Below, piece by piece: positions 45,026 through 55,696 of a stretch of DNA of 64,000 nt (the first letter of the stretch is position 1; each line of letters starts with the position of its first letter). The notes under the pieces are model-generated. The model made no database searches. It was not told the DNA's origin and saw only the letters and a list, made by a program, of their open reading frames with translations. Position numbers and translations under genes: made by a program. This stretch comes from Dolomedes plantarius (lineage: Eukaryota; Arthropoda; Arachnida; Araneae; Dolomedidae): assembly GCA_907164885.2 (NCBI GenBank), contig OU015496.1:108720707-108784706 (forward strand), in the 5' to 3' direction.

Positions 45026-46293
45026 CAGATGGAGTTCAAAATAATACGAACACCTGTGAAAAAGTATGACGTATTTCACACCTGCAGTACAGCCGTGCCA
45101 CCTGCAACAGAAGTCTGCCACTTAGTGAGCGTGAAGAGGAAGGTATCAGTCTCTCAACAGCAGTCACCTACGTTGCATGCTTCTATCGAACTGTCTGTGA
45201 TAAGTTGAAATGTCAGACCTGTCAGAGTTCCAAAGAGGAATGGTAGTTGGAGCGCGTTTAAGTGGAGCATCGGTTACGTAAACAGCAAACCTTTTGGGGT
45301 TTGCAAGGAGAACGGTATCAGCCGTTATGACAGCGTATATGAAAGAGGGTAAGACGACGTCTTCAAAGCGCAACAGTGGCCGAAAGTCCAAGCTTGCTGA
45401 TAGGGATAGACGGGTCTTGAAGCGCATAGTAGCCCGAAAGCACAAGCAATCGTTATCCGAGATAACATCCAAAATGAACAGTCATCTCCAGGACCCCGTT
45501 TCAACAAAAACTGTCAAAAGGGGACTTCATGCTGCGAACATTTATGGCAGAGTGGCAATTCGCAAACACTTGGTGACAGCAACTAATGATTTCAAGCGAC
45601 GCCAATGGTGCATATATCACAAAGGCTGGTCCCCACAGCAGTGGCAACAGGTAATATGGTCAGATGAATCGTCATTCACCCTATTTCAGACAACCGGATG
45701 CGTTTATGTCTAGAGAACGCCCAAAGAAGTGTTTCATCCTGAATGCCTCTTGCCGACTGTGAAGCATGGAGGTGGCTCCATTATGGTATGGGGTGCGATA
45801 TCTTGGCGCTGTCTTGGGCCACTTGTTATTCTACATGGGAGGATCAAATCCACTCACTATCTAAGCGTTTTAGGGGATCATGTCCATCCTTTTGTCCAGA
45901 CTGTAATCCCTGGAGAGCGACCGCTTTTTCAAGACGACAACGCCCGTAGCCACACTGCTAGGTGTGTTCAAGAATGGTTCAAAGAGCATGACGATGCAGT
46001 TGAGCATCTCGCCTGGCCCCCTGAGTTTCCGAACTTGAATATTATTGAACATTTATGGCAATATTTGGAGTCCAAACTTCGTTCCCGATTTCCACCTCCA
46101 TCCGGACTTTCGGAATTAGAGACCGCTCTGCAGGAGGAATGGCTAAATATTCCTTTAAATATTGTCCATGACCTTTATGCATCTATCCCACGTCGCATTA
46201 AATCTGTACTTCAGTCAAAGGGTGGTCCAACCCCCTATTAATAAAGATTTTCCATTACTTCACAGGTGTTCGTATTATTTTGTCCACCATCTG
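45026..46293 (+). mobile_element. Tc1-like element, DD36E spacing, dead copy
   Basis: The inner terminal words AAAATAATACGAACACCTGT (left) and ACAGGTGTTCGTATTATTTT (right) are perfect inverse copies. The outer ends are CAGATGGAGTTC and GTCCACCATCTG, flanked by TA (45024-45025, 46294-46295). It is 1268 bp. Confidence 0.92.
45210..46241 (+). pseudogene. Tc1-like transposase with two in-frame stops
   Basis: A single frame from MSDLSEFQRGMVVGARL to GGPTPY is broken only by TAA at 45279-45281 and TAG at 45711-45713; there is no frameshift. Recognisable parts are HTH (TANLLGFARRTVSAVM), GRKSKLADRDRRVLKRI, DPVSTKTVKRGL, catalytic WSDESSFTLF, IMVWGAISW, LFQDDNARSHTA and IIEHLWQYLE. Spacing between the last D and E is 36, and the usual SPDLNPIE has become FPNLNIIE. 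The two single-codon lesions suggest recent death, or a gene that was read through. Confidence 0.9.
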
Positions 46294-46295
46294 TA

Positions 46296-46680
46296 AATAC
46301 ATACTAGTTGGTACCCGTCAAAACATGACTGCTGGATAGTAAATAAATGTACTAATATCCAAATTATACTGTCATAGGGTTTTTGATTGGGGGCATGATT
46401 TACTATAGTGGTAGGCAATGATACCATTACTCTGAATTCTAAATAATACAATGATTTATTAACATAAATACATATATGATTACTAGAAAAAACACTCACT
46501 ATCAATTGATTAGTCAATTATATTATTTCATTAATTTACTTTTGATTTCATTCTCAGTACGCAATTTATTATTTCTTAATTTTAGCCTATATTATATGAG
46601 TCGGGGATTTGCTGACTCTTTGGCAATAGGTAGTGAAAGGTTACCTCCATTTTTGTAGACTGCATAGGGAACACTCGCCG
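46296..46680. other. Spacer, no gene seen
   Basis: Short AT-rich stretch between the Tc1 and the copia remnant. Confidence 0.5.
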
Positions 46681-47769
46681 GCATGTCATCTCGCATCGAT
46701 TGGGGTATCTTTTTCGGATTCAATTCTCTCCGGTGACGCATTCATCAAATTTCGCTGGACGGCGCGGGACGATGTCTGGCGATAAGCGGGCTCTGAAGAC
46801 AGGACAGGTTTTCCTCCGGTCAATTATCGTCGCTGGATTGCAGAGATCAAGGAATCTTTTTCGGCTCCGATGTCATCTATCTCCTTCTCATCATCGGCTT
46901 GCAGGGGTCAGGCAATCTTTTAGGCTCGGGCGCTCATCTATTTCCTCTCATCGTCGGCTTGCCGGATTATAGCGATGCGCCGAGTCATTGCGGCCCATCG
47001 ATGCTCCACTGTCACCCTCTACACCTTGCGAATCTTCACAAAATCTGACGTTTATGGTTTCTGCCACATTGTCGGTATCATTGAACCATATCCTATAACC
47101 CTTGGTGTTAAAGGCAAATCCTATCATAACCCCCTTCCTCGCCTTGGCGTCCAACTTCGCTCTATGCTGCCGTGGTACACCAACATATGCGATGGACCCA
47201 AACGGCTTCAAGTGGTTTACTGATGGTTTATATCCACCAAAAAGTTCAAAGGGAGTTTTCCCTAAACCTTTATGGACGACCCTGTTCCAGACATAGGTGA
47301 AGCTCAAAACTGCATCAGGGCAAACTTTGTTTCTAATCCACTATCTGCTAACAAACATTTTGCCCCATTTGATACTGTTTGATTATATCTCTCTGCAGTA
47401 CAATTCTGCTCTGGCGTATACGTGTTCGTAAGTTCATGTTTTCGACCATGTTCATTGCAAAACGCGGTGAAATTGTTATTTGTGAATTCGTTCCATTATC
47501 CGTACGGATACACTTCACCTTTCGTCCTAGAAACCTCTCTGCACGAGAGACATGATTTCTAAAAATTCTAAATAATATTTCAGATTTTTCCCACATAGGG
47601 TAGACAGAGGATTTACCTGAATGGTCATCTATAATTCATAAAAAATATTTTTCACCATTCCGACCGATAGTACTGCAAGGATCCCAAACATCCATATAGA
47701 TCAAATCATTGGGGTGTTCAGAACGTCTAAAATTTATAGGTTTAAAACTGACTCTTTTAAATTTATTAA

Positions 47770-47955
47770 GGGCCTGTTCACATAGGAGTCCGTTGCGTTG
47801 CGTTAAGGAAAAGATGACGTTGAGACGAAAATAAACCAATCATATGCCTCCAAACGATTAGCAATGAAATTTTTAACGCCTATGATTGGTTTATTTTCGT
47901 CTCAACGTCATCTTTTCCTTAACGCAACGCAACGGACTCCTATGTGAACAGGCCC
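47770..47955. mobile_element. Near-perfect inverted-repeat MITE in copia
   Basis: The left arm (47770-47844), starting GGGCCTGTTCACATAGGAGT, is an almost perfect inverse of the right arm (47881-47955) ending GAACAGGCCC; only about 36 bases separate them. The near-identity of the arms indicates a young element. It interrupts the copia integrase/pre-integrase region. The termini match those at 55697 and 56533. The target duplication is unclear (TTA before, TTA after if one base is shared). Confidence 0.88.
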
Positions 47956-48529
47956 TTAGTGTACAGGTTTCGCAGATGAAATCATGCTCCTCAAATTTTT
48001 CTAGCCCCCTTATGATATTCTTCCTAATCGTGTCCCTGATTACATATGGACTAATGTGTGCCAGACTTCGATGTATTAACTCATCGTGAACTTTCTTGGA
48101 CAAACAGGCTCTGTAATCTTCCTTCTGACTAGCGATCCGGGGATTTTTAGGAATAACCTGATACAAGCCATTTTTTAATTTAGCCCAAAAAATAGTTTTT
48201 CCATAACGGTTTTTGACTCTTACCCTGCTCTGACCACCTTTGAATCTGAGACCTCGGCTGTCCAAAACAGAACCTGAAATCAAATTCAATTTAAGGTTAG
48301 CTGAGTACATAACATTATATAAATGAAAAATTCTGGAACCGAACTGAAGCTGAATAGTTCCTTCGCCAATGATCGGGAAAGTCATACCCTTGATAGCTAC
48401 GGACAACTTATCGACATGTATATCTTCAAAGTTCTTGAACCATTCCTTTACCTTACAAAAATGATGGCTAGCTGCAGTATCGAAAGTCCATTAGTTTACA
48501 TAAGTGTGACATGGAATTCGACTTTGTAA

Positions 48530-49280
48530 ATATATTTTCTAATCTCATAGTCTTGATACAGCATTGATTCGGTTCCATGCACATTTTAGTGTATCTGTTT
48601 TATTATGTATGTCCTAAGATGTATGTGTGCTTGGGAGCTTGTCTATGGTTTATTTTGTACCGGTTTCCGGAAGAAAGGTATGTACCTCCCGGAGGCTAAT
48701 TTAGCGTAACCTGTAGAAAGATGCACAGAATAAAAGAGTGACTTGCCACCCCTTCTAGGTTGTAAAGGGGTCTTAGAGTCCCCATAGCAACGGCCTAGCA
48801 GCATCCTTTTAGCCAATGAGAGCTGAAAGGTGTTTGTTCGAGGACATAGCTGCCCTCTGCTCTTCCCGGTTCTAAAAGAAAGTTTGAGAAACGTTTTCTT
48901 AGTGAGTTGAAGAATAAGCAGCGACAGGAAGAGGACCTCGTGGTGTCCGATCTAGAACTATCTGTTATTTTTTCTTGCTTTGCCGATTCCTCTGGTCGAC
49001 TTAGTAGAAACGATCAGATGATTCATTCTCAAACGAGGGTGGTGGTAAGTCATAATTATTTGTGTTATATTTATCAGGCGAGAGTACAGTGCTTATTTGA
49101 AAATATGTAACTTGAATTTTATGTGTTCTAATAATTTTTTTAATGTATGAAAACAATTTATAGGATGATTTCTATAAAAGTTTGTAATCAGTGTTTAAAT
49201 TAATGTTAAGTAATATTAAGAGAAATTAAATGGTAACTTTAGATATTAAATTTGAGTTCGTGTCCTTTAGTTATTCTCAG
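48530..49280 (+). mobile_element. Unidentified insert within copia
   Basis: About 750 bp separates the copia CCHC knuckle from the protease motif, where copia has a continuous frame. The insert is richer in GC than its flanks, has a TATGTATGTCCTAAGATGTA segment, AGAATAAAAGAG (possible poly(A) signal) and a GGTGGTGGTAAGTC donor-like site near 49042. It could be a solo LTR read on the plus strand, but I cannot fix its ends or a target duplication. Confidence 0.45.
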
Positions 49281-50665
49281 ACATGCGTCAGAGTGTATTT
49301 CTCAAATTAATAAATTTGCAAAAAAAATATAAAGCCACTATGCAAAATATTCTAATTATTATATGTTCTAGCTTCATTTTAAAATAAGCTTGCACGAAAT
49401 TAGCTGACTGAGAGGTCACCTTCTTCATAGGTCGTTTTGATCTTGACTTATTACGTATAGGACTCATACCACGTGCGGGAGACCGACTTCGAATTGGCGT
49501 ACTTTTCTGGTAATGTGCCATATTCCCTGGCGAAACAAGTTGTCTAGGTTGATACACAAGAACTGGATCTTTAACAGAACAATTTTTCTTAATGTGTCCC
49601 ACTTGATTACACTTGTAACACATCACACTCTTCTAAAACATGTTGCGTGTTGCTGCAGAGTGTCTTAATCTCCTGTACTTTATTACGGTCTTGTTCCCGT
49701 ACGGTTAGTCTATCGTCCTCTGCTACTAACTCCACAAGAATATTCTTCAACTTAAAATTTTCATCTGGCCACCGTAATATGGACTGTGATATACTATCCA
49801 ATGCTTCTGGTAAGTAGCATAACAACTGGAAACTAACGTAAAGTTCATTATTAGGATGATTTATTCCACGTAATTTTTCGACAATTCTTGTTAAATGTGC
49901 TGCAAATAGGCTGATTTTTTCATGCGGTTGAATTCGGCTTGAAAATAACTCGGAGATCAGCTGCATATATCGTGACCTAATGTCAGGTGCGAAAAATAAT
50001 TTTAACTTAAGCCATGCCTCACGAGCGTTTTCTATTCCTTCTATAACTTTCCGAAATTCAGGAGAAATATTCATATAAATCAAGGAAACCGCTGCTCCAG
50101 CACTGAGATTATAATCTCTAATATCGCGATACGTGATTTCAGAGCCAAAATATCCTGCCTGTGTAACTATACTTTTCACGGCATCGGCATCTTTACTTAA
50201 TACACCTTTAACGGTATCGGCATCTTTACTTACTGTAACTATCTTTTCATAATCAGTTTTTATTATAGGTGATAGCTCAATACCTGCTACTATACCCCAG
50301 CATCCACTTTCCATAAGGATGTATTTCATATCTTCGGCCCAATTGCCATAGTTATTTGCATTGCGTTTTTCTATCTGAGCCTGCATTTTCAATTATCTTC
50401 ACTAAATACAAATTAATAGGAAAAAACTTCACTTGTCGTCTATATTTACTAATATTAATACTAAACTTAAAGAAGCCCCCCCCCCCCATCTACAGGGCTA
50501 CTGGTATACTGCTTTACAAAACTTTAAAAATTCAAAACATTTCAGGTCTTCATTCAATATTTTCATGGTCGTATCCTTCAATAACCTCTCTTGCCCATAA
50601 CCAATCAATTGTTAGCGTACATGTAAAACATCTACGTCAACAATTCTGATACATCTTCTATTATA

Positions 50666-52066
50666 CATTGCTGGCCACTGTAAATGCAAAGGAAACATGC
50701 AAATAACATGAAATTTACAACAATCATTAGCGGAGATGAGATATGCAAATGATTAGAATTTCAGCGCAGACGCACATCACGCGCGCCTGTGGCGCCACTT
50801 CAAAGCGCTATTTAAGACTTGGAGATTTAGACGATTTCAAGTTCGGCAATTGTGTTTTTCTTGTGGTTTTTTCAAAAGAACGATCAATTATGCCTCGTCG
50901 AAAACAGCGATCATCTTTTGATCAAGTATCCGAGTTCCACAGAGGAAGGATAGTGGCCTACCGAGATTGTGGATTATCTTTCAGGGAAATCGGTAGTCGT
51001 GTTGGACGAAACCAAACAACTGTAATGCGGATATGTGATCGTTGGATGCAGGAGGGTTCGACGGACCGGCGTGTTCTATCGCATCCACCTCAGCGCACCA
51101 CTTCACGTGATAACGGGCAAATTGTGCGCATGGCAGTGACAGATCGCTCAGTCACATCACGAACCATAGCACAGCACATGCAGTCTGTAACGCATCATCC
51201 AGTGTCTGCGCGTACCATTCGACGCCGTTTACAGCAGAGTGGTCTGTCCGCAAGACGTCCATTGCTTTGTCTACGCTTGACGCAGAACCACAGACGTCTC
51301 CGCCACCAATGGTGCGATGACAGAAGGATGTGGACGGCAGAATGGAATGAAATTGTCTTTACTGACGAGTCACGCTTCTGTCTGCAACACCACGATGGTC
51401 GCATTCGAGTCTGGAGACACCGTGAAGAGAGGATGCTGAACAGCTGCGTTATGCAACGCCACACTGGTCCTGCACCGGGTATTATGGTATGGGGCGGTAT
51501 TGGATATCACTCTCGCACACCTCTAGTACGCATTGCCGGTACTTTAAACAGCCAGCGCTACATCTCCGAGGTGTTGGAGCCAGTTGTCCTTCCTTACCTT
51601 CAGGGCTTCCTCACAGCCATATTTCAGCAGGATAATGCGCGACCACACGTGGCTCGCATTGTCCAACGGTTCTTCGTCAATCGCCAGATTGAATTGCTTC
51701 CCTGGCCGCCTCGCTCTCCGGATCTTTCGCCGATAGAAAACATGTGGTCCATGGTTGCTCTACGATTGACCCAGATTCCATCCCCAGCTGCCACAGCAGA
51801 TCAACTTTGGCAACGTGTGGAAGCTGCTTGGTCTGATGTACCCCAAGAACTCATCCAAAGTCTCTTTGAATCAATGCCGAGGCATGTGGCAGCGGTGATC
51901 TCCAACAATGGCGGCTACTCTGGTTATTGATTTTGGCAGGAACCACACTTCACAGAAGTCTATAAATTTAATCATTTGATACTTGGTCAACATGTTATCT
52001 ACAAAATAAAATTTGTTGTGATATCTCTTGTCTTTCTTGGTGTTGCAATTTGGGTGGCCAGCAGTG
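50666..52066 (+). mobile_element. Intact Tc1-like element, DD34E
   Basis: Ends CATTGCTGGCCACTG and GGGTGGCCAGCAGTG with TA on both sides (50664-50665, 52067-52068). It is 1401 bp, inserted in the copia LTR. Its left terminal repeat differs from the right by one base in the first four. Confidence 0.94.
50890..51930 (+). CDS. Tc1-like transposase, uninterrupted (346 aa, DD34E)
   Basis: The start MPRRKQRSSFDQVSEFHRGR was preferred over the upstream ATG at 50749, because the 5' extension is in the non-coding leader shared with the dead copy. Domains: HTH (LSFREIGSRVGRNQTTVMRI), HPPQRTTSRD linker, a second HTH (PVSARTIRRRLQQSGL), catalytic FTDESRFCLQ, IMVWGGIGYH, IFQQDNARPH and SPDLSPIENMWSM, with 34 residues between the last D and E, ending GGYSGY. 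The frame is free of stops. The enzyme would cut and paste elements with CAYTGCTGGCCAC ends into TA sites. It may also act on the nearby dead copy at 43052. Confidence 0.93.
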   Translation: MPRRKQRSSFDQVSEFHRGRIVAYRDCGLSFREIGSRVGRNQTTVMRICDRWMQEGSTDRRVLSHPPQRTTSRDNGQIVRMAVTDRSVTSRTIAQHMQSVTHHPVSARTIRRRLQQSGLSARRPLLCLRLTQNHRRLRHQWCDDRRMWTAEWNEIVFTDESRFCLQHHDGRIRVWRHREERMLNSCVMQRHTGPAPGIMVWGGIGYHSRTPLVRIAGTLNSQRYISEVLEPVVLPYLQGFLTAIFQQDNARPHVARIVQRFFVNRQIELLPWPPRSPDLSPIENMWSMVALRLTQIPSPAATADQLWQRVEAAWSDVPQELIQSLFESMPRHVAAVISNNGGYSGY

Positions 52067-52689
52067 TATATATTTGAATAGCAGAGTAGAAACTGTGCAG
52101 TAAAAGCTATGTTTGTTTAAAAAGGTATACGTTAAGACCATTAAATATGCTCAAAATAATGTATAGACGACAAGCCTTTTAACAATAACATAAAAGTATT
52201 TATTCATTTGAAAAAACAAGTTAAAATTAGTTAAATACAACAATGTCAATATCTTTATTTTTCACTAGTAACACTTAGTAATGTACGCCAGATTTTCACA
52301 TTGAATCAATTTCTAAAACAAACAGTCTATTTCCTATACTGTGATGGACTATCAAAAGGGATTTAAATGTCGAAATATAAAATACCTTACTTTCAGCAGG
52401 CTTAATACAACATCTTGTTATCTTATCTGATGAGACACCGACTTATTAATGAACGCATTGATGAACAGAGAGCTTGACACTACCTGATAATACCCACTAT
52501 ATAACCGATACTCATCTCATCTCTATCTCTTCACCTCTCATCTTTTCCTGAAAAGGCCCAAGGCTTATATATACGTGTCAAAAGCTGATATTCAAATATC
52601 GGGTTGTAACTTCTACGAAATACACCATCTACTAGCGACTTTTATGTTTAATTATAGGACGTACGGCAGTTTCCCAAACATGACGTAAT

Positions 52690-53559
52690 CAAAAGAAACT
52701 TGCGTCAGTGATTCGGCTTAGTTATGAATTGAATCTCTTTAACTTGAACAGACTTAAAAAGGAAATGCAAAATATGATGTCAATCTTCGGAAAGGCAAGT
52801 AATTAGTGGACCTTTAAAGTAATTCTTAGTTCATATCGCTAACAGTTTCTCATTAAAAAAATTCAGCTTTGGACTCTCCCCTGCAGTTCTAGGAATCTTG
52901 TTTTCCCAGAACATCCCATATGTCTGGGATCGTTGTCGTGTTGCCTGTCTTAATATTTATTTTTGGGCGTGATTCGTAAATTATTTGGGTTAATACAAAT
53001 TATTTATAAGTAATAGGCATTTGTGTGCGTTGTGTTTTTAAGATTTATTTGGTTAAATACAACCCAAAGCTCAAGACAGATTGGCAACCGAACAGGTCAA
53101 ACAAACTTTGCTTCTAAACCTTCCTTTAGATAAACTACACAAAACAAAGATGACTGACTCCAATGTAGCAAAATAAAATTGATTTATTTAGAACCTTATC
53201 TATTTACAATTTAACTCAAAAACCGAATCACCAAATCTTAGTACACAGTTTACACATTTTACTAATCTTTTAGCATTTTCTCCTCGATTCATATCGAATG
53301 ACATGTATTTAATTAAACCTACACCTTTTGGATTCAGGGAGCATAACTTTATTTATTTTTACCTACGGCAAAGAACTACTCTCTCTCAAAATCTATATTT
53401 AAAAAAAAATCAAACATTGATCCCGCACTAAATCATTCAAATTTTCGAGGTTGGGTCTGAACAAAACAAAAATGATTTGACACTCACTCGATTGGATGCT
53501 GATCGCACTGGAACACGTGTGATGATCTCATCATTGGGCTTGGGATCTCATTTCGGTCT
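52690..53559. other. Spacer, no gene seen
   Basis: AT-rich. A minus-strand AATAAA near 53180 could serve the unidentified frame downstream of it (53570-53860). Confidence 0.45.
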
Positions 53560-53861
53560 CGGGTAGCATGCACTCAAAATCTTTTTACGGTTGTAGGCAT
53601 CTATCGTCTGCTTCTTCCGCTCCCTTCATCTCCGGACGACTCAATCGGAACACCAACGGGAAATCGCCATTCTCTCCACCTCCATTCTCAAATTATTTAT
53701 CGGTGAAGGCAGCAACCATATTTTCGTCATCAGCAAAAACAAATTTATAGTCTCCGGAACAGGAGGCTCTCATCTCGGCACGCATCCACTCAATTTCTGC
53801 TCCGCTAAACGACATCTTTCTTTGGGAAACTCCCCAGGCAAGATCAAATTTTTCTCGATAG
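53560..53861 (-). pseudogene. Unidentified reading frame B, broken
   Basis: A minus-strand frame (from about 53926) contains MSFSGAEIEWMRAEMRASCS and YKFVFADDENMVAAFTDK, then a stop. Beyond the stop the same frame continues with GDFPLVFRLSRPEMKGAEEA. The residue mix and CG content look like real coding DNA. It lies downstream of frame A on the same strand, and a TTAA MITE is inserted just before it. I do not recognise the family; an endogenous virus or a large DNA transposon are possibilities only from the arrangement of adjacent short genes. Confidence 0.4.
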
Positions 53862-53865
53862 TTAA

Positions 53866-54770
53866 GGTGACTGCGTACGTTGAAAATGCCATTTTTGACT
53901 ATTTTGATCAATTTAATTTTTTGCAAGAATCTTGTAATTCAATCTTTTCTCTTTTCAAAACAGTTTTGATTTTCATTCTACGTCAATTAGAAGCAGAGTT
54001 ATAGCTATTTTAAAAAACATCGTCTAATACAAAATTTAAGTGACAAACAACTTAAAATGCGACCATTTTTTGACCATTTTGGTCAATTTTATTTTTTGCA
54101 AGAATCTTGTAATTCAATCTTTTCTCTTTTCAAAACCGCTTAGATTTTCATTCTACATCAATTAGAAGCAGAGTTATAGCTATTTTAAAAAACATCGTGT
54201 AATACAAAATTGAAGTGACAAACAACTTTAAAGGCGTTTTTCTCAGAATTATGTTTTTTAGCAAAAATCTCTACCATTATCACGATATTTCAGATAATAA
54301 TGCATATAATTTGATAAAATTTTCAGGAAATGTTTTAGATGCTATTGTTAATGAAATGACGTACAATAATTGATGTATAATCAATAGTTTTTTGTTTGGG
54401 GCTGTTTTTATAAGGAAAGGAATGACGAATTGGGGAAAATTTCCATATTGGAACATAAAATTGTCTGTATTATTTTTGCATTTCAAAATTTCTCTTAGAT
54501 TGTAGGTCATTTTGAAGATAACTGTTATATGTATCATGTGTGAGAAGGAAATTAAAATAGTAGCATTAGAATTTTGTTCAGAGTGATAAGCGTTTTAGCT
54601 AAATTTCATTAAAAATTACTTCAAATTGACCAATTTATAAAAAAGTATGGTGTTTACAGGAAAGTTTTTTTTTTTTTTTTTTTTTTAAATGCTGTTTTAC
54701 CATATGAGACCAAAAAATCCTTAAAAAAACAATTTTTTAAAAAAATTGGCTCCGAACGTAGGCAGTCACC
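53866..54770. mobile_element. TTAA-flanked MITE (piggyBac-like)
   Basis: GGTGACTGCGTACG on the left is mirrored by CGTAGGCAGTCACC on the right, and TTAA occurs exactly at 53862-53865 and 54771-54774. The 905-bp interior holds two tandem copies of a ~172-bp unit (53890-54050 and 54064-54230). The terminal bases are GGTG, not the usual CCC of piggyBac, so the superfamily is an inference from the TTAA duplication. Confidence 0.75.
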
Positions 54771-54869
54771 TTAAGATAACCACACTTCATCACCTGCGAT
54801 GCTAAGCACCGGGAAGAGGGAACCCGGCCTTGCATGCATAAGTGAATCCCCGAAAAAAACTCAAATCTT

Positions 54870-55255
54870 CAATTTATTTATTTTTTTTACAACAATGTCC
54901 CCGCCTTCTCATGACTCCTAAACCATTCAGGAAAGCTTTCAAAATTCCACCACTTAGCATCAATTTTCATTTCTTTGATTGGATAATCCCATAACCCATG
55001 CACGCCTTCCTTGCGTCACAAAACAGACCACCCAAAGTCCAGTCCACGTGTTTTGCGGTCACCTCCCAAACAGACCCAATAAATTTGTTTACAATAGGGT
55101 ATTTTACTTTAACGTCAAACTCTGGTGCCACCTCCTTATCTGCGTCTGCAATCAAACTCGCCCACCGTCCACCGCCGCATTTAAATTGGCTAAGGCACCA
55201 AGACGTCTGTTCCGTCCTCTAATCAAAGGCGGCATCCTAACATTCTAACCAAAAT
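54870..55255 (-). pseudogene. Unidentified reading frame A, frameshifted
   Basis: On the minus strand MPPLIRGRNRRLGALANLNA (from about 55231) leads, after a frameshift, into LIADADKEVAPEFDVKVKYP, VNKFIGSVWEVTAKHVDWTL and GLFCDARKACM. A second frame change gives KWWNFESFPEWFRSHEKAGT and a stop near 54890. The last segment looks like a genuine C terminus. AATAAATAAATTG follows as a possible poly(A) signal. I do not recognise the protein. Together with frame B it suggests a decayed multi-gene element of unknown type. Confidence 0.42.
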
Positions 55256-55624
55256 GTGATGAAAACAGCCTTCGATCACTTTACAGTCGTTTCCTCTTTG
55301 TCACAGTCGTTTCCTCTTTGTCAACAATCACCTTTTTATTTCATTGTCCTCTTTTAGTAGACTCCTCGTTGTTCCGTCTTTTAACTGCTCTTTTCGATTC
55401 CTTATCCTTCTTCCGGTTCCTTGTATAAGCTGGCGCCATCTCATTCTTTCATTTTACATCCCGTTTGTTCGCCTTAATTGGTTTGTCTGCTCTTTTCGAA
55501 CTTTTAATATGTCGTACCCCTCGACATATACCAGGTTTAATTCTATATATCACAAACATAATTAAAAACCAAAATGGCAGATAGAAAGCTAGAGAGATTC
55601 CTCGGAATAAACAATATAACTTGC
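55256..55624. other. Spacer with short tandem duplication
   Basis: ACAGTCGTTTCCTCTTTGTC is repeated head to tail at 55283-55321. The rest is pyrimidine-rich on the plus strand without a recognisable gene. Confidence 0.5.
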
Positions 55625-55696
55625 TTATGCGGTCTCGTGCTTAGTATCTAAATCCAGATTAAAAACATGTCACTGAGCATGCGCAGAAACAAATTA

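Larger units (their letters stand above)
46690..50392 (-). pseudogene. Truncated copia retrotransposon (gag to integrase)
   Basis: Minus-strand frames in copia order. The gag (50392-49607) starts MKMQAQIEKRNANNYGNWAE and has SRYMQLISELFSSRIQPHEK. One frameshift later comes a CCHC knuckle CYKCNQVGHIKKNC (49620-49570). An insert of about 760 bp follows (48530-49280). The protease motif FDTAASHHFCKV is near 48490. A gag-pre-integrase region (48406-47960) has NLKLNLISGSVLDSRGL and HRSLAH..C..C zinc-binding residues. The integrase core with YMDVWDPC and RTDNGTNS (47840-47348) is split by a MITE and stops, and GYKPSVNHLKPFGSIAYVGV lies at 47307-46948. Reverse transcriptase and RNase H are absent, so the 3' half is lost. 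A copia-type primer site (GGTTATGGGCAAGAG, minus strand, 50603-50589) and 5' LTR lie upstream. Confidence 0.88.
50620..52682 (-). mobile_element. Copia 5' LTR, split by Tc1
   Basis: On the minus strand the region from about 52682 (TGTTTGGGAAACTGCCGTAC) has TATATATAAGCCTTGGGCC (TATA box), then AACAAGATGTTGTATTAAGC and AATAAAGATATTGACATTG (poly(A) signal). After the Tc1 it ends CGCTAACA just before the primer site. This is a typical LTR order. No 3' LTR is available for comparison, so the ends are estimates. Confidence 0.55.

Noticed and set aside
46700..47296. Plus-strand frames over the copia integrase
   Set aside because: They are antisense shadows of the minus-strand copia coding sequence, which has clear family motifs.
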